This document shows, piece by piece, positions 26,314 to 33,458 of a stretch of DNA of 64,000 nt. Numbering within the stretch: position 1 is the first letter of the stretch; each line of letters begins with the position of its first letter. The notes beneath the pieces are model-generated. The model made no database searches and was not told the DNA's origin. It saw only the letters and a list, made by a program, of their open reading frames with translations. Made by a program: the position numbers and the translations under genes. This DNA is from Streptomyces sp. NBC_01465 (GTDB lineage Bacteria > Actinomycetota > Actinomycetes > Streptomycetales > Streptomycetaceae): assembly GCF_036227325.1 (NCBI RefSeq), contig NZ_CP109467.1, forward strand, positions 8,122,001 to 8,186,000. Reading direction: 5' to 3'.

Positions 26314-27161
26314 CCACCACAACTGCCACACCCGGGGTCCGCAGCCCCCGGCGGACACGGCGCCGGGGCTGGCTGCCGACCGTGGCGCTCCTCGTCATCA
26401 GCCTGTTCACCGTCGCGCCGCTGCTGGCGGTGCTCGTCCTCGCCCTCTCGCCCGAGAACGCCCCGACCCTGCCGCACGCGATCCCGGACTCGCTGACCCT
26501 CGACAACATCACGAGCATCTTCGCAGTGGGCGAATTCCCCCTCTGGCTCTTCAACTCCTTCGTCTACTCTGCCGTCTCCGTGGTGATCATCCTGCTCACC
26601 GCCTCGATGGCCGCGTACGCCCTGGTGCGCAAACGGTTCCCTGGTCGCAACGCGCTGCTCTGGGCGATCGTCGCCACGCTCATGGTTCCGATGCAGGCCA
26701 CTCTCATCCCCACGTTCATCCTCGTCGCCCGCATCCACGGCACGAACACCCTCTGGGGTCTGATCATGCCGACGCTCGCCAACGCGCAGGCGGTGTTCCT
26801 CATCCGGCAGTTCATCCGGGATCTGCCGGACGAACTGTTCGACGCGGCGCGGATCGACGGAGCGGGGGAGTGGCGCACCTTCGCCCGGATCGTGCTGCCG
26901 CTGATCCGCCCGGTGCTGGCAACGCTCGCCATCTTCGTCTTCCTGTGGCACTGGAACGATCTGCTCTGGCCGATGATCGTGGGCCAGACCGACCACGCCC
27001 GCACCCTCACCGTCGGACTCGCCACGCTGCACACGGAGACGGTCTCGACGGCGGGCATCATGTCCGCGGCCTTCGTCAGCTTCCTCCCCTGCCTGGTGAT
27101 CTTCATCGTGCTGCAGCGGCACATCGTCGCCGGCATCACCTCCTCGGGGGTGAAGGGATGA
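26310..27161 (+). CDS. ABC sugar transporter permease (MalG/UgpE-type)
   Basis: Predicted 283 aa. GTG 26310 overlaps the previous stop, with AAAGGAG upstream. Six helices, with the EAA loop DAARIDGAGEWRTFARIVLPLI. It pairs with the preceding permease to form the channel. Its stop overlaps the start of the oxidoreductase gene (ATGA). Confidence 0.93.
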   Translation: MTTTTATPGVRSPRRTRRRGWLPTVALLVISLFTVAPLLAVLVLALSPENAPTLPHAIPDSLTLDNITSIFAVGEFPLWLFNSFVYSAVSVVIILLTASMAAYALVRKRFPGRNALLWAIVATLMVPMQATLIPTFILVARIHGTNTLWGLIMPTLANAQAVFLIRQFIRDLPDELFDAARIDGAGEWRTFARIVLPLIRPVLATLAIFVFLWHWNDLLWPMIVGQTDHARTLTVGLATLHTETVSTAGIMSAAFVSFLPCLVIFIVLQRHIVAGITSSGVKG

Positions 27162-28054
27162 CGGGCCGTCCGCCGCTGCGCCTGGGACTCATCGGCGTCG
27201 ACTCCCCGCACGCGCCGTCCTTCACCCGCCTGCTGGGCGACGGGGTGTCGGGCACCGTGCCGGGCGGAACGATCGTCGCCGCGTGGAAGGGAGTGGCGGC
27301 GGCGGACTTCCCGCCCGGCCGCGACCGCATCGACGCGTTCGCCGAGGAAGTACAGGCCCTCGGGGTGCCGTCGTACGAGACGCCGGAAGAGGTGGCGGTG
27401 CGATGCGACGTGCTGCTCGTCGTGGCGTCGGACGCGCGGACCCACCCCGCGTACTTCCGTCGGCTGGCTCCGTTCGGCAAGCCGGTCTACGTCGATACGC
27501 GCTTCGCCCTCGCCACCGGCGACGCCCGGACGATGTTGGCCGAGGCCGCGGACCACGGATGTCTGCCACTGGCCGGATCACCGAAGCGGTTCACGTCCGA
27601 GTTCCGGCACGCCGTCGACGGTTCACGGATCGACCGCATCGAACTGACCGGTCCACTGCCGACACAACCCGGCCACCCCTTCCTGGCCTGGTACGGAGTG
27701 CATCTGGTCGACCTGGCCGTCGCGGCGCTCGGCCCGGGATGCGTGAGGGTGGACGCCTCGTCTGGCGACCGCGTGATGCTGACCTGGCCGGGCGGACGGA
27801 CCGCGGTGCTCGGCGGGGAGGAGGCGTGGTCGCCGCTCACCACGGGGCGCGTCCACGGCCCGTACGGAGAGCGGGAGTTCTCCATCGTGGCCGGGGAGCC
27901 CATGCTCACCGGGCTGCTCGCCTCCATTGTCGATTCATGCCGCAGTGGCCTCCCCAACGTGCCCGCAGCGGAGGTACTGGAGATCGTGGCGATCGTGGAG
28001 GCCGCCCAGCGCAGCCGGAGCACCGGTGCAGCGGTCGCGCCGGGCGCGCGATGA
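27158..28054 (+). CDS. Gfo/Idh/MocA family oxidoreductase
   Basis: Predicted 298 aa. ATG 27158 overlaps the upstream permease stop. The Rossmann N-terminus is LRLGLIGVDSPHAPSF, and GKPVYVDTRFALATGDARTML corresponds to the family's E-K-P segment region, with the Glu replaced. The C-terminal alpha/beta domain continues to VLEIVAIVEAAQRS. Family members oxidise or reduce sugars at a ring carbon using NAD(P). In this operon it would work on the desulfated or still sulfated imported sugar. Overlap with the FGE gene (ATGA) shows coupling. Confidence 0.85.
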   Translation: MTGRPPLRLGLIGVDSPHAPSFTRLLGDGVSGTVPGGTIVAAWKGVAAADFPPGRDRIDAFAEEVQALGVPSYETPEEVAVRCDVLLVVASDARTHPAYFRRLAPFGKPVYVDTRFALATGDARTMLAEAADHGCLPLAGSPKRFTSEFRHAVDGSRIDRIELTGPLPTQPGHPFLAWYGVHLVDLAVAALGPGCVRVDASSGDRVMLTWPGGRTAVLGGEEAWSPLTTGRVHGPYGEREFSIVAGEPMLTGLLASIVDSCRSGLPNVPAAEVLEIVAIVEAAQRSRSTGAAVAPGAR

Positions 28055-29046
28055 ATCACCTCGTGGAAGTACCCCGGCCATGTTGCGCGGCGAGTCGCGA
28101 ACTTGCCGCGCCGGCTCCTCTCGGAACACTCAAGGACCGTCCGAGGCAGCCGGAGGCGGTGGACAGCACCGGAATGGTGCGCCTGCCCGGCGGTCCGTTC
28201 CTGATGGGCACGGACGCGGACGACGGCTACCCGGCAGATGGTGAGGGGCCGGTGCGAGAGGTCGAACTCGATCCGTTCTGGATCGACACCACGACGGTCA
28301 CGAACGCGGCGTTCGCTGCGTTCACCGCCGCGACCGGCTGGGTGACCCTGGCGGAACGCTTCGGCACGTCCTTCGTCTTCGAGGGCCTGCTGCCCGATCG
28401 GCTGCGCACCGCCCCGGCCGTACCAGGCACTCCCTGGTGGCGCGATGTGCCCGGTGCCGACTGGCGCCACCCCGAGGGTCCGGGGACCGGCATCGACGAC
28501 CGTATGAACCACCCGGTCGTTCACGTCACTTGGCGCGACGCCCGTGCCTATGCGAAGTGGGCCGGCAAACGGCTCCCCACCGAGGCGCAATGGGAGTACG
28601 CCGCACGCGGAGGACTCGTGCAGGCCCGGTACCCCTGGGGCGACGAGCGCGAGCCGGCCGGCGTCCACCGGATGAACGTATGGCAGGGAGACTTCCCCAC
28701 TCGGAAGGCGGCCGCGGACGGCCACCTCGGCACGGCCCCGGCCGACGCCTACGAGCCCAACGGCCACGGACTGTTCAACACCTGCGGCAACGTCTGGGAA
28801 TGGTGCGCCGACTGGTTCCACCCCACCTGGCACCGCACCGGCCCGCGCACCAACCCGACCGGGCCCCGGCGCACCGGACGCAAGTCGATGCGCGGCGGCT
28901 CCTATCTCTGCCACGACAGCTACTGCTTCCGCTATCGCGTGGCCGCCCGCAGCTCCAACACACCGGACAGCAGCGCCGGGAACATCGGCTTCCGCTGCGT
29001 GACGGCACCGGGGTTGTCAGTGGGCTGTCGTACGGTCGGTCCATGA
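28051..29046 (+). CDS. Formylglycine-generating enzyme (SUMF1/FGE family)
   Basis: Predicted 331 aa. ATG 28051 overlaps the oxidoreductase stop. It turns the Cys of a C-x-P-x-R sulfatase motif into formylglycine. Conserved blocks are VRLPGGPFLMGTDADDGYP, NHPVVHVTWRDARAYAKWAG, KRLPTEAQWEYAARGG, GNVWEWCADWF and RGGSYLCHDSYC. The two copper-binding active-site cysteines are Cys287 and Cys292, at the same spacing as Cys272/Cys277 of Streptomyces coelicolor FGE. The matching substrate, a sulfatase with Cys54, is in the same operon. It lacks a signal peptide, fitting cytoplasmic maturation. Confidence 0.95.
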   Translation: MNHLVEVPRPCCAASRELAAPAPLGTLKDRPRQPEAVDSTGMVRLPGGPFLMGTDADDGYPADGEGPVREVELDPFWIDTTTVTNAAFAAFTAATGWVTLAERFGTSFVFEGLLPDRLRTAPAVPGTPWWRDVPGADWRHPEGPGTGIDDRMNHPVVHVTWRDARAYAKWAGKRLPTEAQWEYAARGGLVQARYPWGDEREPAGVHRMNVWQGDFPTRKAAADGHLGTAPADAYEPNGHGLFNTCGNVWEWCADWFHPTWHRTGPRTNPTGPRRTGRKSMRGGSYLCHDSYCFRYRVAARSSNTPDSSAGNIGFRCVTAPGLSVGCRTVGP

Positions 29047-29396
29047 GCACGTCCGACGAAGTCCGAGAGATCGCCCTCTCCCTGCCGGAGACGACCGAGA
29101 AGGTCGCCTGGTCCATGCCCACCTTCAGGGTCGCCGGGAAGATGTTCCTGACAATTCCCGACGACGAGACATCGATGGCCGTCCGCTGCCCCAAGGACGA
29201 GCGCGAGGAACTGGTCCTCGCCGAGCCGGAGAAGTTCTGGGTCGCGGACCACGAGGCGTCGTCCGCCTGGGTGAGGGTACGGCTCGCCGCACTCGAAGAT
29301 GCGGACGAGCTCCGCGCGATCGTCACCGACTCCTGGCGCCAGGCGGCCCCGACCCGGCTGCTCCAGGATCCTCCCCAGCTCGTGGTCCCGTCCTGA
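29043..29396 (+). CDS. MmcQ/YjbR family protein
   Basis: Predicted 117 aa. ATG 29043 overlaps the FGE stop (ATGA). The sequence (VREIALSLPETTEKVAW, FRVAGKMFLTIPDDE, MAVRCPKDEREELV, WVRVRLAALEDADELRAIV) fits the small MmcQ/YjbR family with a CyaY-like DNA-binding fold. Its role is unknown. TACGGT at 29031-29036 just before the ATG may be an internal leaderless promoter, so it may be expressed apart from the operon. Confidence 0.85.
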   Translation: MSTSDEVREIALSLPETTEKVAWSMPTFRVAGKMFLTIPDDETSMAVRCPKDEREELVLAEPEKFWVADHEASSAWVRVRLAALEDADELRAIVTDSWRQAAPTRLLQDPPQLVVPS

Positions 29397-29412
29397 ACCC
29401 GGGTCCGGGGCG

Positions 29413-30066
29413 CTATGCCCCGGGTGCGGCCCGGATCGCGGAGATGTCGAACTGGAGCCGGACCCTCTCGCTCACCATGGCGCCGCCCGCTTCCAGGCGC
29501 TGGTTGTAGACGAGGCCCCATTCGGTGCGGTCGATGGTCGTGGTCCCGTCGAAGCCGGTCCTCTCGAAGCCGAGCGGATCCACGACCGAACCCAGGTATT
29601 CGAGTTGAAGCTGGACGGGCCGGGTGATGCCGCGAATGCTCAGTTCCCCCGCCATACGGAAGGTTTCCCCGCCCTCGTAGACCGTGGACGTGCTGCGGAA
29701 CACCATCTCCGGGTGGCGGCGCGCGTCGAAGAAGTCGGGCCCGACCAGGTGACCGTCCCGCTGTTCGACACCCGTGTCGACACTGGCGACCCGGATGACG
29801 ATTTCGGCCCGCGAATCGGCGGGCCGTGCGCCGTCGAAGTACAGCGTGCTGTCGTAGTCGGCGAAGGCACCTCGCACCGTCGTCACCATCGCGTGCCGTA
29901 CGGAGAATCCGATACGGCTGTGCGGGCGGTCGATGGTCCACTGCCCGGTCAGCGCGCGAAGCTTCGGGTCGAGTGAGGTACCGGCGCCCGCCGGAAACGG
30001 CGTACTGGGGCCGACGGCCGGTGTCGGCTCGAGGATCGCGGTCGGGCGACGGCTGAAGATGCCCAT
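29413..30066 (-). CDS. YceI family protein
   Basis: Predicted 217 aa. A lipocalin-like YceI domain covers ~40-215 (GQWTIDRPHSRIGFSVRHAMVTTVRGAF, HPEMVFRST, GELSIRGITRPVQLQLEY). YceI proteins bind long isoprenoid or lipid ligands. No signal peptide is visible, so it is probably cytoplasmic, in contrast to the periplasmic E. coli member. Convergent with the MmcQ gene, 16 nt apart. Confidence 0.9.
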   Translation of the reverse strand: MGIFSRRPTAILEPTPAVGPSTPFPAGAGTSLDPKLRALTGQWTIDRPHSRIGFSVRHAMVTTVRGAFADYDSTLYFDGARPADSRAEIVIRVASVDTGVEQRDGHLVGPDFFDARRHPEMVFRSTSTVYEGGETFRMAGELSIRGITRPVQLQLEYLGSVVDPLGFERTGFDGTTTIDRTEWGLVYNQRLEAGGAMVSERVRLQFDISAIRAAPGA

Positions 30067-30588
30067 GGTGGTGTCGTCTCCTTCGGATGTGATTACTCCG
30101 TGCTATCACGCTGCCCGAAGTCGATACGTTGCGAGTTGGGAGGTCTCACCCGGTTTCCGTTGCCCTGACGGCAAAGAGACACAAGATCGACACGGATGTG
30201 GATGTACGAGGGGGTGGCCCGGCATCACTCACCGTCACAGTCAGTGGCGACCGTGTGCCGTGTCCGAGGCCCCGCCGAAGAGTCGGGCGACGGCACGGAA
30301 GGGGAGGGTGACGACGGTGGCGATGGCACCGCCGATGGAACGCAGTACGTCGGCTATGGCCCTGAACATGACGGATCCTCTCGTCGGGACTGCTCGGTTC
30401 CGGTCCCAGGGCGGGTGTCCTGGTGCGGGCCTCGCAAACACCACGAGTTGCCTGCGATTCCGAGGCATGCCACAAGCTGCGATCAAGGTCGTGCGGTGAC
30501 ACCGTGGGTGTGTTTGCCGAGGACGAAAGGGGTCAACCGATCCACGTGGACATGTGACCGGCTGCACGCCACGACGAAAGGCAGAGTC
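30067..30588. other. Intergenic region with LPFR microprotein and catalase promoter
   Basis: This gap lies between the YceI start and the catalase start. It holds a 42-aa microprotein on the minus strand (listed). The rest should hold the catalase and YceI promoters; I see no clear Fur/CatR-type palindrome. Confidence 0.45.
30241..30369 (-). CDS. LPFR-motif small protein
   Basis: A 42-aa protein starting at ATG 30369, with GAGAGGAT upstream. It reads [17 protein letters not shown] then [16 protein letters not shown]: an amphipathic/hydrophobic helix and the LPFR motif seen in a family of tiny Streptomyces proteins. It probably associates with the membrane. Function unknown. The longer in-frame frame upstream is not needed. 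Confidence 0.75.
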   Translation of the reverse strand: MFRAIADVLRSIGGAIATVVTLPFRAVARLFGGASDTAHGRH

Positions 30589-32049
30589 ATGACCGAGGAC
30601 ATCTCACCGGCCACCACGACCGACTCCGGCGCCCCCGTGGAGAGCGACGAGCACTCGCTCACTGTCGGCGCGGGCGGCCCGATCCTGCTCCAGGACTCGT
30701 ATCTGATCGAGCAGATGGCGCAGTTCAACAGGGAGCGCATCCCCGAGCGCCAGCCGCATGCCAAGGGCAGCGGCGCCTTCGGCCGATTCGAGGTCACCGG
30801 GGACGTCAGCGCCTACACCAAGGCCGCCTTGTTCCAGCCGGGCACCGGCACCGACCTGGTCATCCGCTTCTCGACGGTCGCGGGTGAGCGCGGCAGCCCG
30901 GACACCTGGCGCGACCCGCGCGGCTTCGCGGTGAAGTTCTACACCAGCGAAGGCAACTACGACATGGTCGGCAACAATACGCCGGTGTTCTTCATCAAGG
31001 ACCCGATGAAGTTCCAGCACTTCATCCGGTCCCAGAAACGCCGCGCGGACAACAACCTGCGCGATCACGACATGCAGTGGGACTTCTGGACGCTCTCGCC
31101 GGAGTCCGCGCACCAGGTCACCTGGCTGATGGGCGACCGCGGCATCCCGCGCAGCTGGCGCCATATGAACGGCTACTCGTCCCACACGTATATGTGGATC
31201 AACGCCCAGGGCGAGCGCTTCTGGGTGAAGTACCACTTCAAGACCGACCAGGGGATCGAGTTCTTCACCCAGGACGAGGGCGACCAGATGTGCGCCGCCG
31301 ACACCGATTACCACACGCGTGATCTCTTCGAGCACATCCGTGACGGCGAATTCCCGAGCTGGACGCTGCACGCGCAGATCATGCCGTACGAGGACGCGGC
31401 GACCTACCGGTTCAACCCGTTCGACCTCACCAAGGTCTGGCCGCACTCCGACTACCCGCTGACCGAGGTCGGTCGGATGACCCTGAACCGCAACCCCACC
31501 GACAACCACGCGGAGATCGAGCAGGCCGCCTTCCAGCCGAACAACCTGGTCCCCGGCATCGGGCCGAGCCCCGACCGCATGCTGCTGGGCAGGCTGTTCT
31601 CGTACGCCGACGCGCACCGTCACCGCATCGGCGGCAACTACCAGCAGCTCCCGGTCAACGCCCCGGTCGCGCCCGTCCACACGTACTCCAAGGACGGGGC
31701 GATGGCCTACCGCAAGACCACGGACCCGGTCTATGCACCGAATTCCAAGGGCGGCCCTGCGGCCGACACCGAGCGGTTCGGGAACCCGCCCAGCTGGTAC
31801 GCGGACGGGGACATCACCCGCGCCGCCTACGTCGACCACGCCGAGGACGACGACTGGGGTCAGGCCGGAACCATGGTCCGCGAGGTCCTCGACGACGCCG
31901 CGCGCGACCGGCTCGTGGACAACGTCGTCGGTCATCTGCTCAACGGCGTGAGCGAGCCGGTCCTCGCCCGTGCCTTCGCCTACTGGTCGAACATCGACAA
32001 ATCGATCGGGCAGCGCATCGAGCAGGGAGTGCGCGCGGACAAGGCCTGA
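30589..32049 (+). CDS. katA: Catalase (monofunctional, haem)
   Basis: Predicted 486 aa, a small-subunit clade 3-type catalase that breaks down hydrogen peroxide. The start is ATG 30589, after GAAAGGCAGAG; the longer upstream frame lacks a plausible start. Distal His is in [16 protein letters not shown], the distal Asn in [13 protein letters not shown], and the haem-ligand Tyr in [19 protein letters not shown]-binding residues are plausible. Stand-alone gene. Confidence 0.96.
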   Translation: MTEDISPATTTDSGAPVESDEHSLTVGAGGPILLQDSYLIEQMAQFNRERIPERQPHAKGSGAFGRFEVTGDVSAYTKAALFQPGTGTDLVIRFSTVAGERGSPDTWRDPRGFAVKFYTSEGNYDMVGNNTPVFFIKDPMKFQHFIRSQKRRADNNLRDHDMQWDFWTLSPESAHQVTWLMGDRGIPRSWRHMNGYSSHTYMWINAQGERFWVKYHFKTDQGIEFFTQDEGDQMCAADTDYHTRDLFEHIRDGEFPSWTLHAQIMPYEDAATYRFNPFDLTKVWPHSDYPLTEVGRMTLNRNPTDNHAEIEQAAFQPNNLVPGIGPSPDRMLLGRLFSYADAHRHRIGGNYQQLPVNAPVAPVHTYSKDGAMAYRKTTDPVYAPNSKGGPAADTERFGNPPSWYADGDITRAAYVDHAEDDDWGQAGTMVREVLDDAARDRLVDNVVGHLLNGVSEPVLARAFAYWSNIDKSIGQRIEQGVRADKA

Positions 32050-32056
32050 GCGAGCC

Positions 32057-32275
32057 GGCCCGGCCCTGCTTGACCATGGAGGCGCGGTCGCTGTCGCCGC
32101 GCAGGACGGCGGATGCGGCGGCCTCGATCTGGTCAAGGGACATCCGGCCGCGCAACCGCAGGTGGCGGGCGTACCAGTTGGCCGCGGAGCCGGAGTCGGC
32201 GGTGGGGTTCACCGGGTCCGCGTCCACGGCGGCGGCCTTCTTCGCCGCTGTCTTCCCGGCGAATGTGCAGATGGC
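32057..32275 (-). pseudogene. Possible gene remnant, unknown function
   Basis: The minus frame reads KTAAKKAAAVDADPVNP, then SAANWYARHLRLRGRMSL and DQIEAAASAVLRGDSD, which looks like real protein with an Arg-rich helix, but no start or ribosome binding site is found and neighbouring frames are junk. I take it as a C-terminal fragment of a lost gene. Low confidence. Confidence 0.25.
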
Positions 32276-32515
32276 GTACGACTGGAGGCACCGGCCGGCG
32301 CCGCCTGAAGGCCGCCGCGCTCGCGAGACTGCCCCTCCAGATGCCACTGAACCTCTGGGCTCTGAAGGTGGGTCGCAACAGCGCTCCTTGAATTGTTCCG
32401 TCTGCGATGCATGGCATGTGAATCCGGGGGTACCAGAGCAAAGACCCGAGCTCGCCCGGCCACCCCCCCCGGCCGGCCGAGGCTCTCGGCCCCGCCAGCG
32501 CCCCCCCCTGCTGGT

Positions 32516-32538
32516 GGGGCCGAAGTCTGTTCGGCCCC
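32516..32538. terminator. Perfect hairpin between catalase and AlkB-type gene
   Basis: GGGGCCGAA (32516-32524), loop GTCTG, and its exact complement (32530-32538). Could act as a terminator on either strand; it lies some 470 nt past the catalase stop. Confidence 0.35.
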
Positions 32539-32747
32539 AGGTAGCCGAAGAGGGCGGGCAGGGCCGAGGCCGACGTGCCCGCGAAGACGACGAGCAGCAG
32601 GCGCATCGGTCTGCGGCCCCAGCGGTCTTCATGGCCGCTCAGCCGCCTCGCGGGTCCCCGCGGCTCCCGCACTCAAACGTCACCCCGCACGTGCCGCTCG
32701 AACATGCCGAATAGGATGTGTGTTCGATTTATGGGTACGCTGGTGGC

Positions 32748-33377
32748 ATGGCAATGCACCAGCTCCAGGGATCGCTTTTCGATCAGGGTGACGACGTGCG
32801 TCTGGGGACTCTGTCCGACATCCGCAGGACGGTTCTCGGCGAAGGAGCGTGGATCGATCTCCTGCCGGGATGGCTCCGTGGTGCCGATGCGCTGTACGCG
32901 CGGCTGGCCGCGGACGTCCCGTGGAAGAGCGAGCGGCGGCAGATGTACGACCGGGCCGTGGACGTACCGCGTCTGCTCGCCTTTTACCGCGCCGGTGAAC
33001 CGCTGCCCGACACCGTCCTCGACGAGGCTAGACGCGCCCTGTCCGCGCACTACGCCCCCGAGCTCGGCGAAGCGTTCACGACAGCCGGGCTGTGCCACTA
33101 CCGCGACGGGCGCGACAGCGTGGCCTGGCACGGCGACCGCATCGGACGGGGCGCCAGGGAGGACACGATGGTCGCCATCCTCTCCGTGGGGACACCTCGC
33201 GACCTGTTGCTCCGTCCACTCTGCGGCGGCGAGACCGTCCGGCGTCCGCTCGGCCATGGCGACCTGATCGTGATGGGCGGCTCCTGCCAGCGGACGTGGG
33301 AGCACGCCGTCCCCAAGACGACCAGGGCCGCCGGCGGCCGGATCAGTATCCAGTTCCGGCCGCAGGGTGTGCAGTGA
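32748..33377 (+). CDS. AlkB-type 2-oxoglutarate/Fe(II) dioxygenase
   Basis: Predicted 209 aa. ATG 32748 (MAMHQLQGSLFDQG) or ATG 32754. The Fe-binding H-x-D is in DSVAWHGDRIG, the third His in WEHAVPKT, and the oxoglutarate-binding Arg in GGRISIQFRP. AlkB enzymes remove alkyl groups from damaged bases by oxidation. TACGCT at 32736-32741 lies 6 nt before the ATG, so a leaderless mRNA is possible. Confidence 0.9.
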   Translation: MAMHQLQGSLFDQGDDVRLGTLSDIRRTVLGEGAWIDLLPGWLRGADALYARLAADVPWKSERRQMYDRAVDVPRLLAFYRAGEPLPDTVLDEARRALSAHYAPELGEAFTTAGLCHYRDGRDSVAWHGDRIGRGAREDTMVAILSVGTPRDLLLRPLCGGETVRRPLGHGDLIVMGGSCQRTWEHAVPKTTRAAGGRISIQFRPQGVQ

Positions 33378-33410
33378 CCGGTCCTGCGGGGCCGTTCTGA
33401 AGCAGACGAC

Positions 33411-33449
33411 GACATCGGCCCCCGGGCAAAAGTCCCGGGGGCCGATGTC
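33411..33449. terminator. Bidirectional terminator between AlkB-type and M4 protease genes
   Basis: GACATCGGCCCCCGGG (33411-33426) and its exact complement (33434-33449) form a 16-bp stem with a 7-nt loop. It lies between the two convergent stops and can serve both. Confidence 0.85.
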
Positions 33450-33458
33450 AGAGCGAGG

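Larger units (their letters stand above)
32050..32747. other. Intergenic region with decayed gene pieces
   Basis: About 700 nt between catalase and the AlkB-type gene with no complete gene. It includes a minus-strand piece with protein-like character (listed), poly-C runs near 32462-32508 and a hairpin at 32516-32538. Other frames are low-complexity Arg/Pro-rich shadows. Confidence 0.4.
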
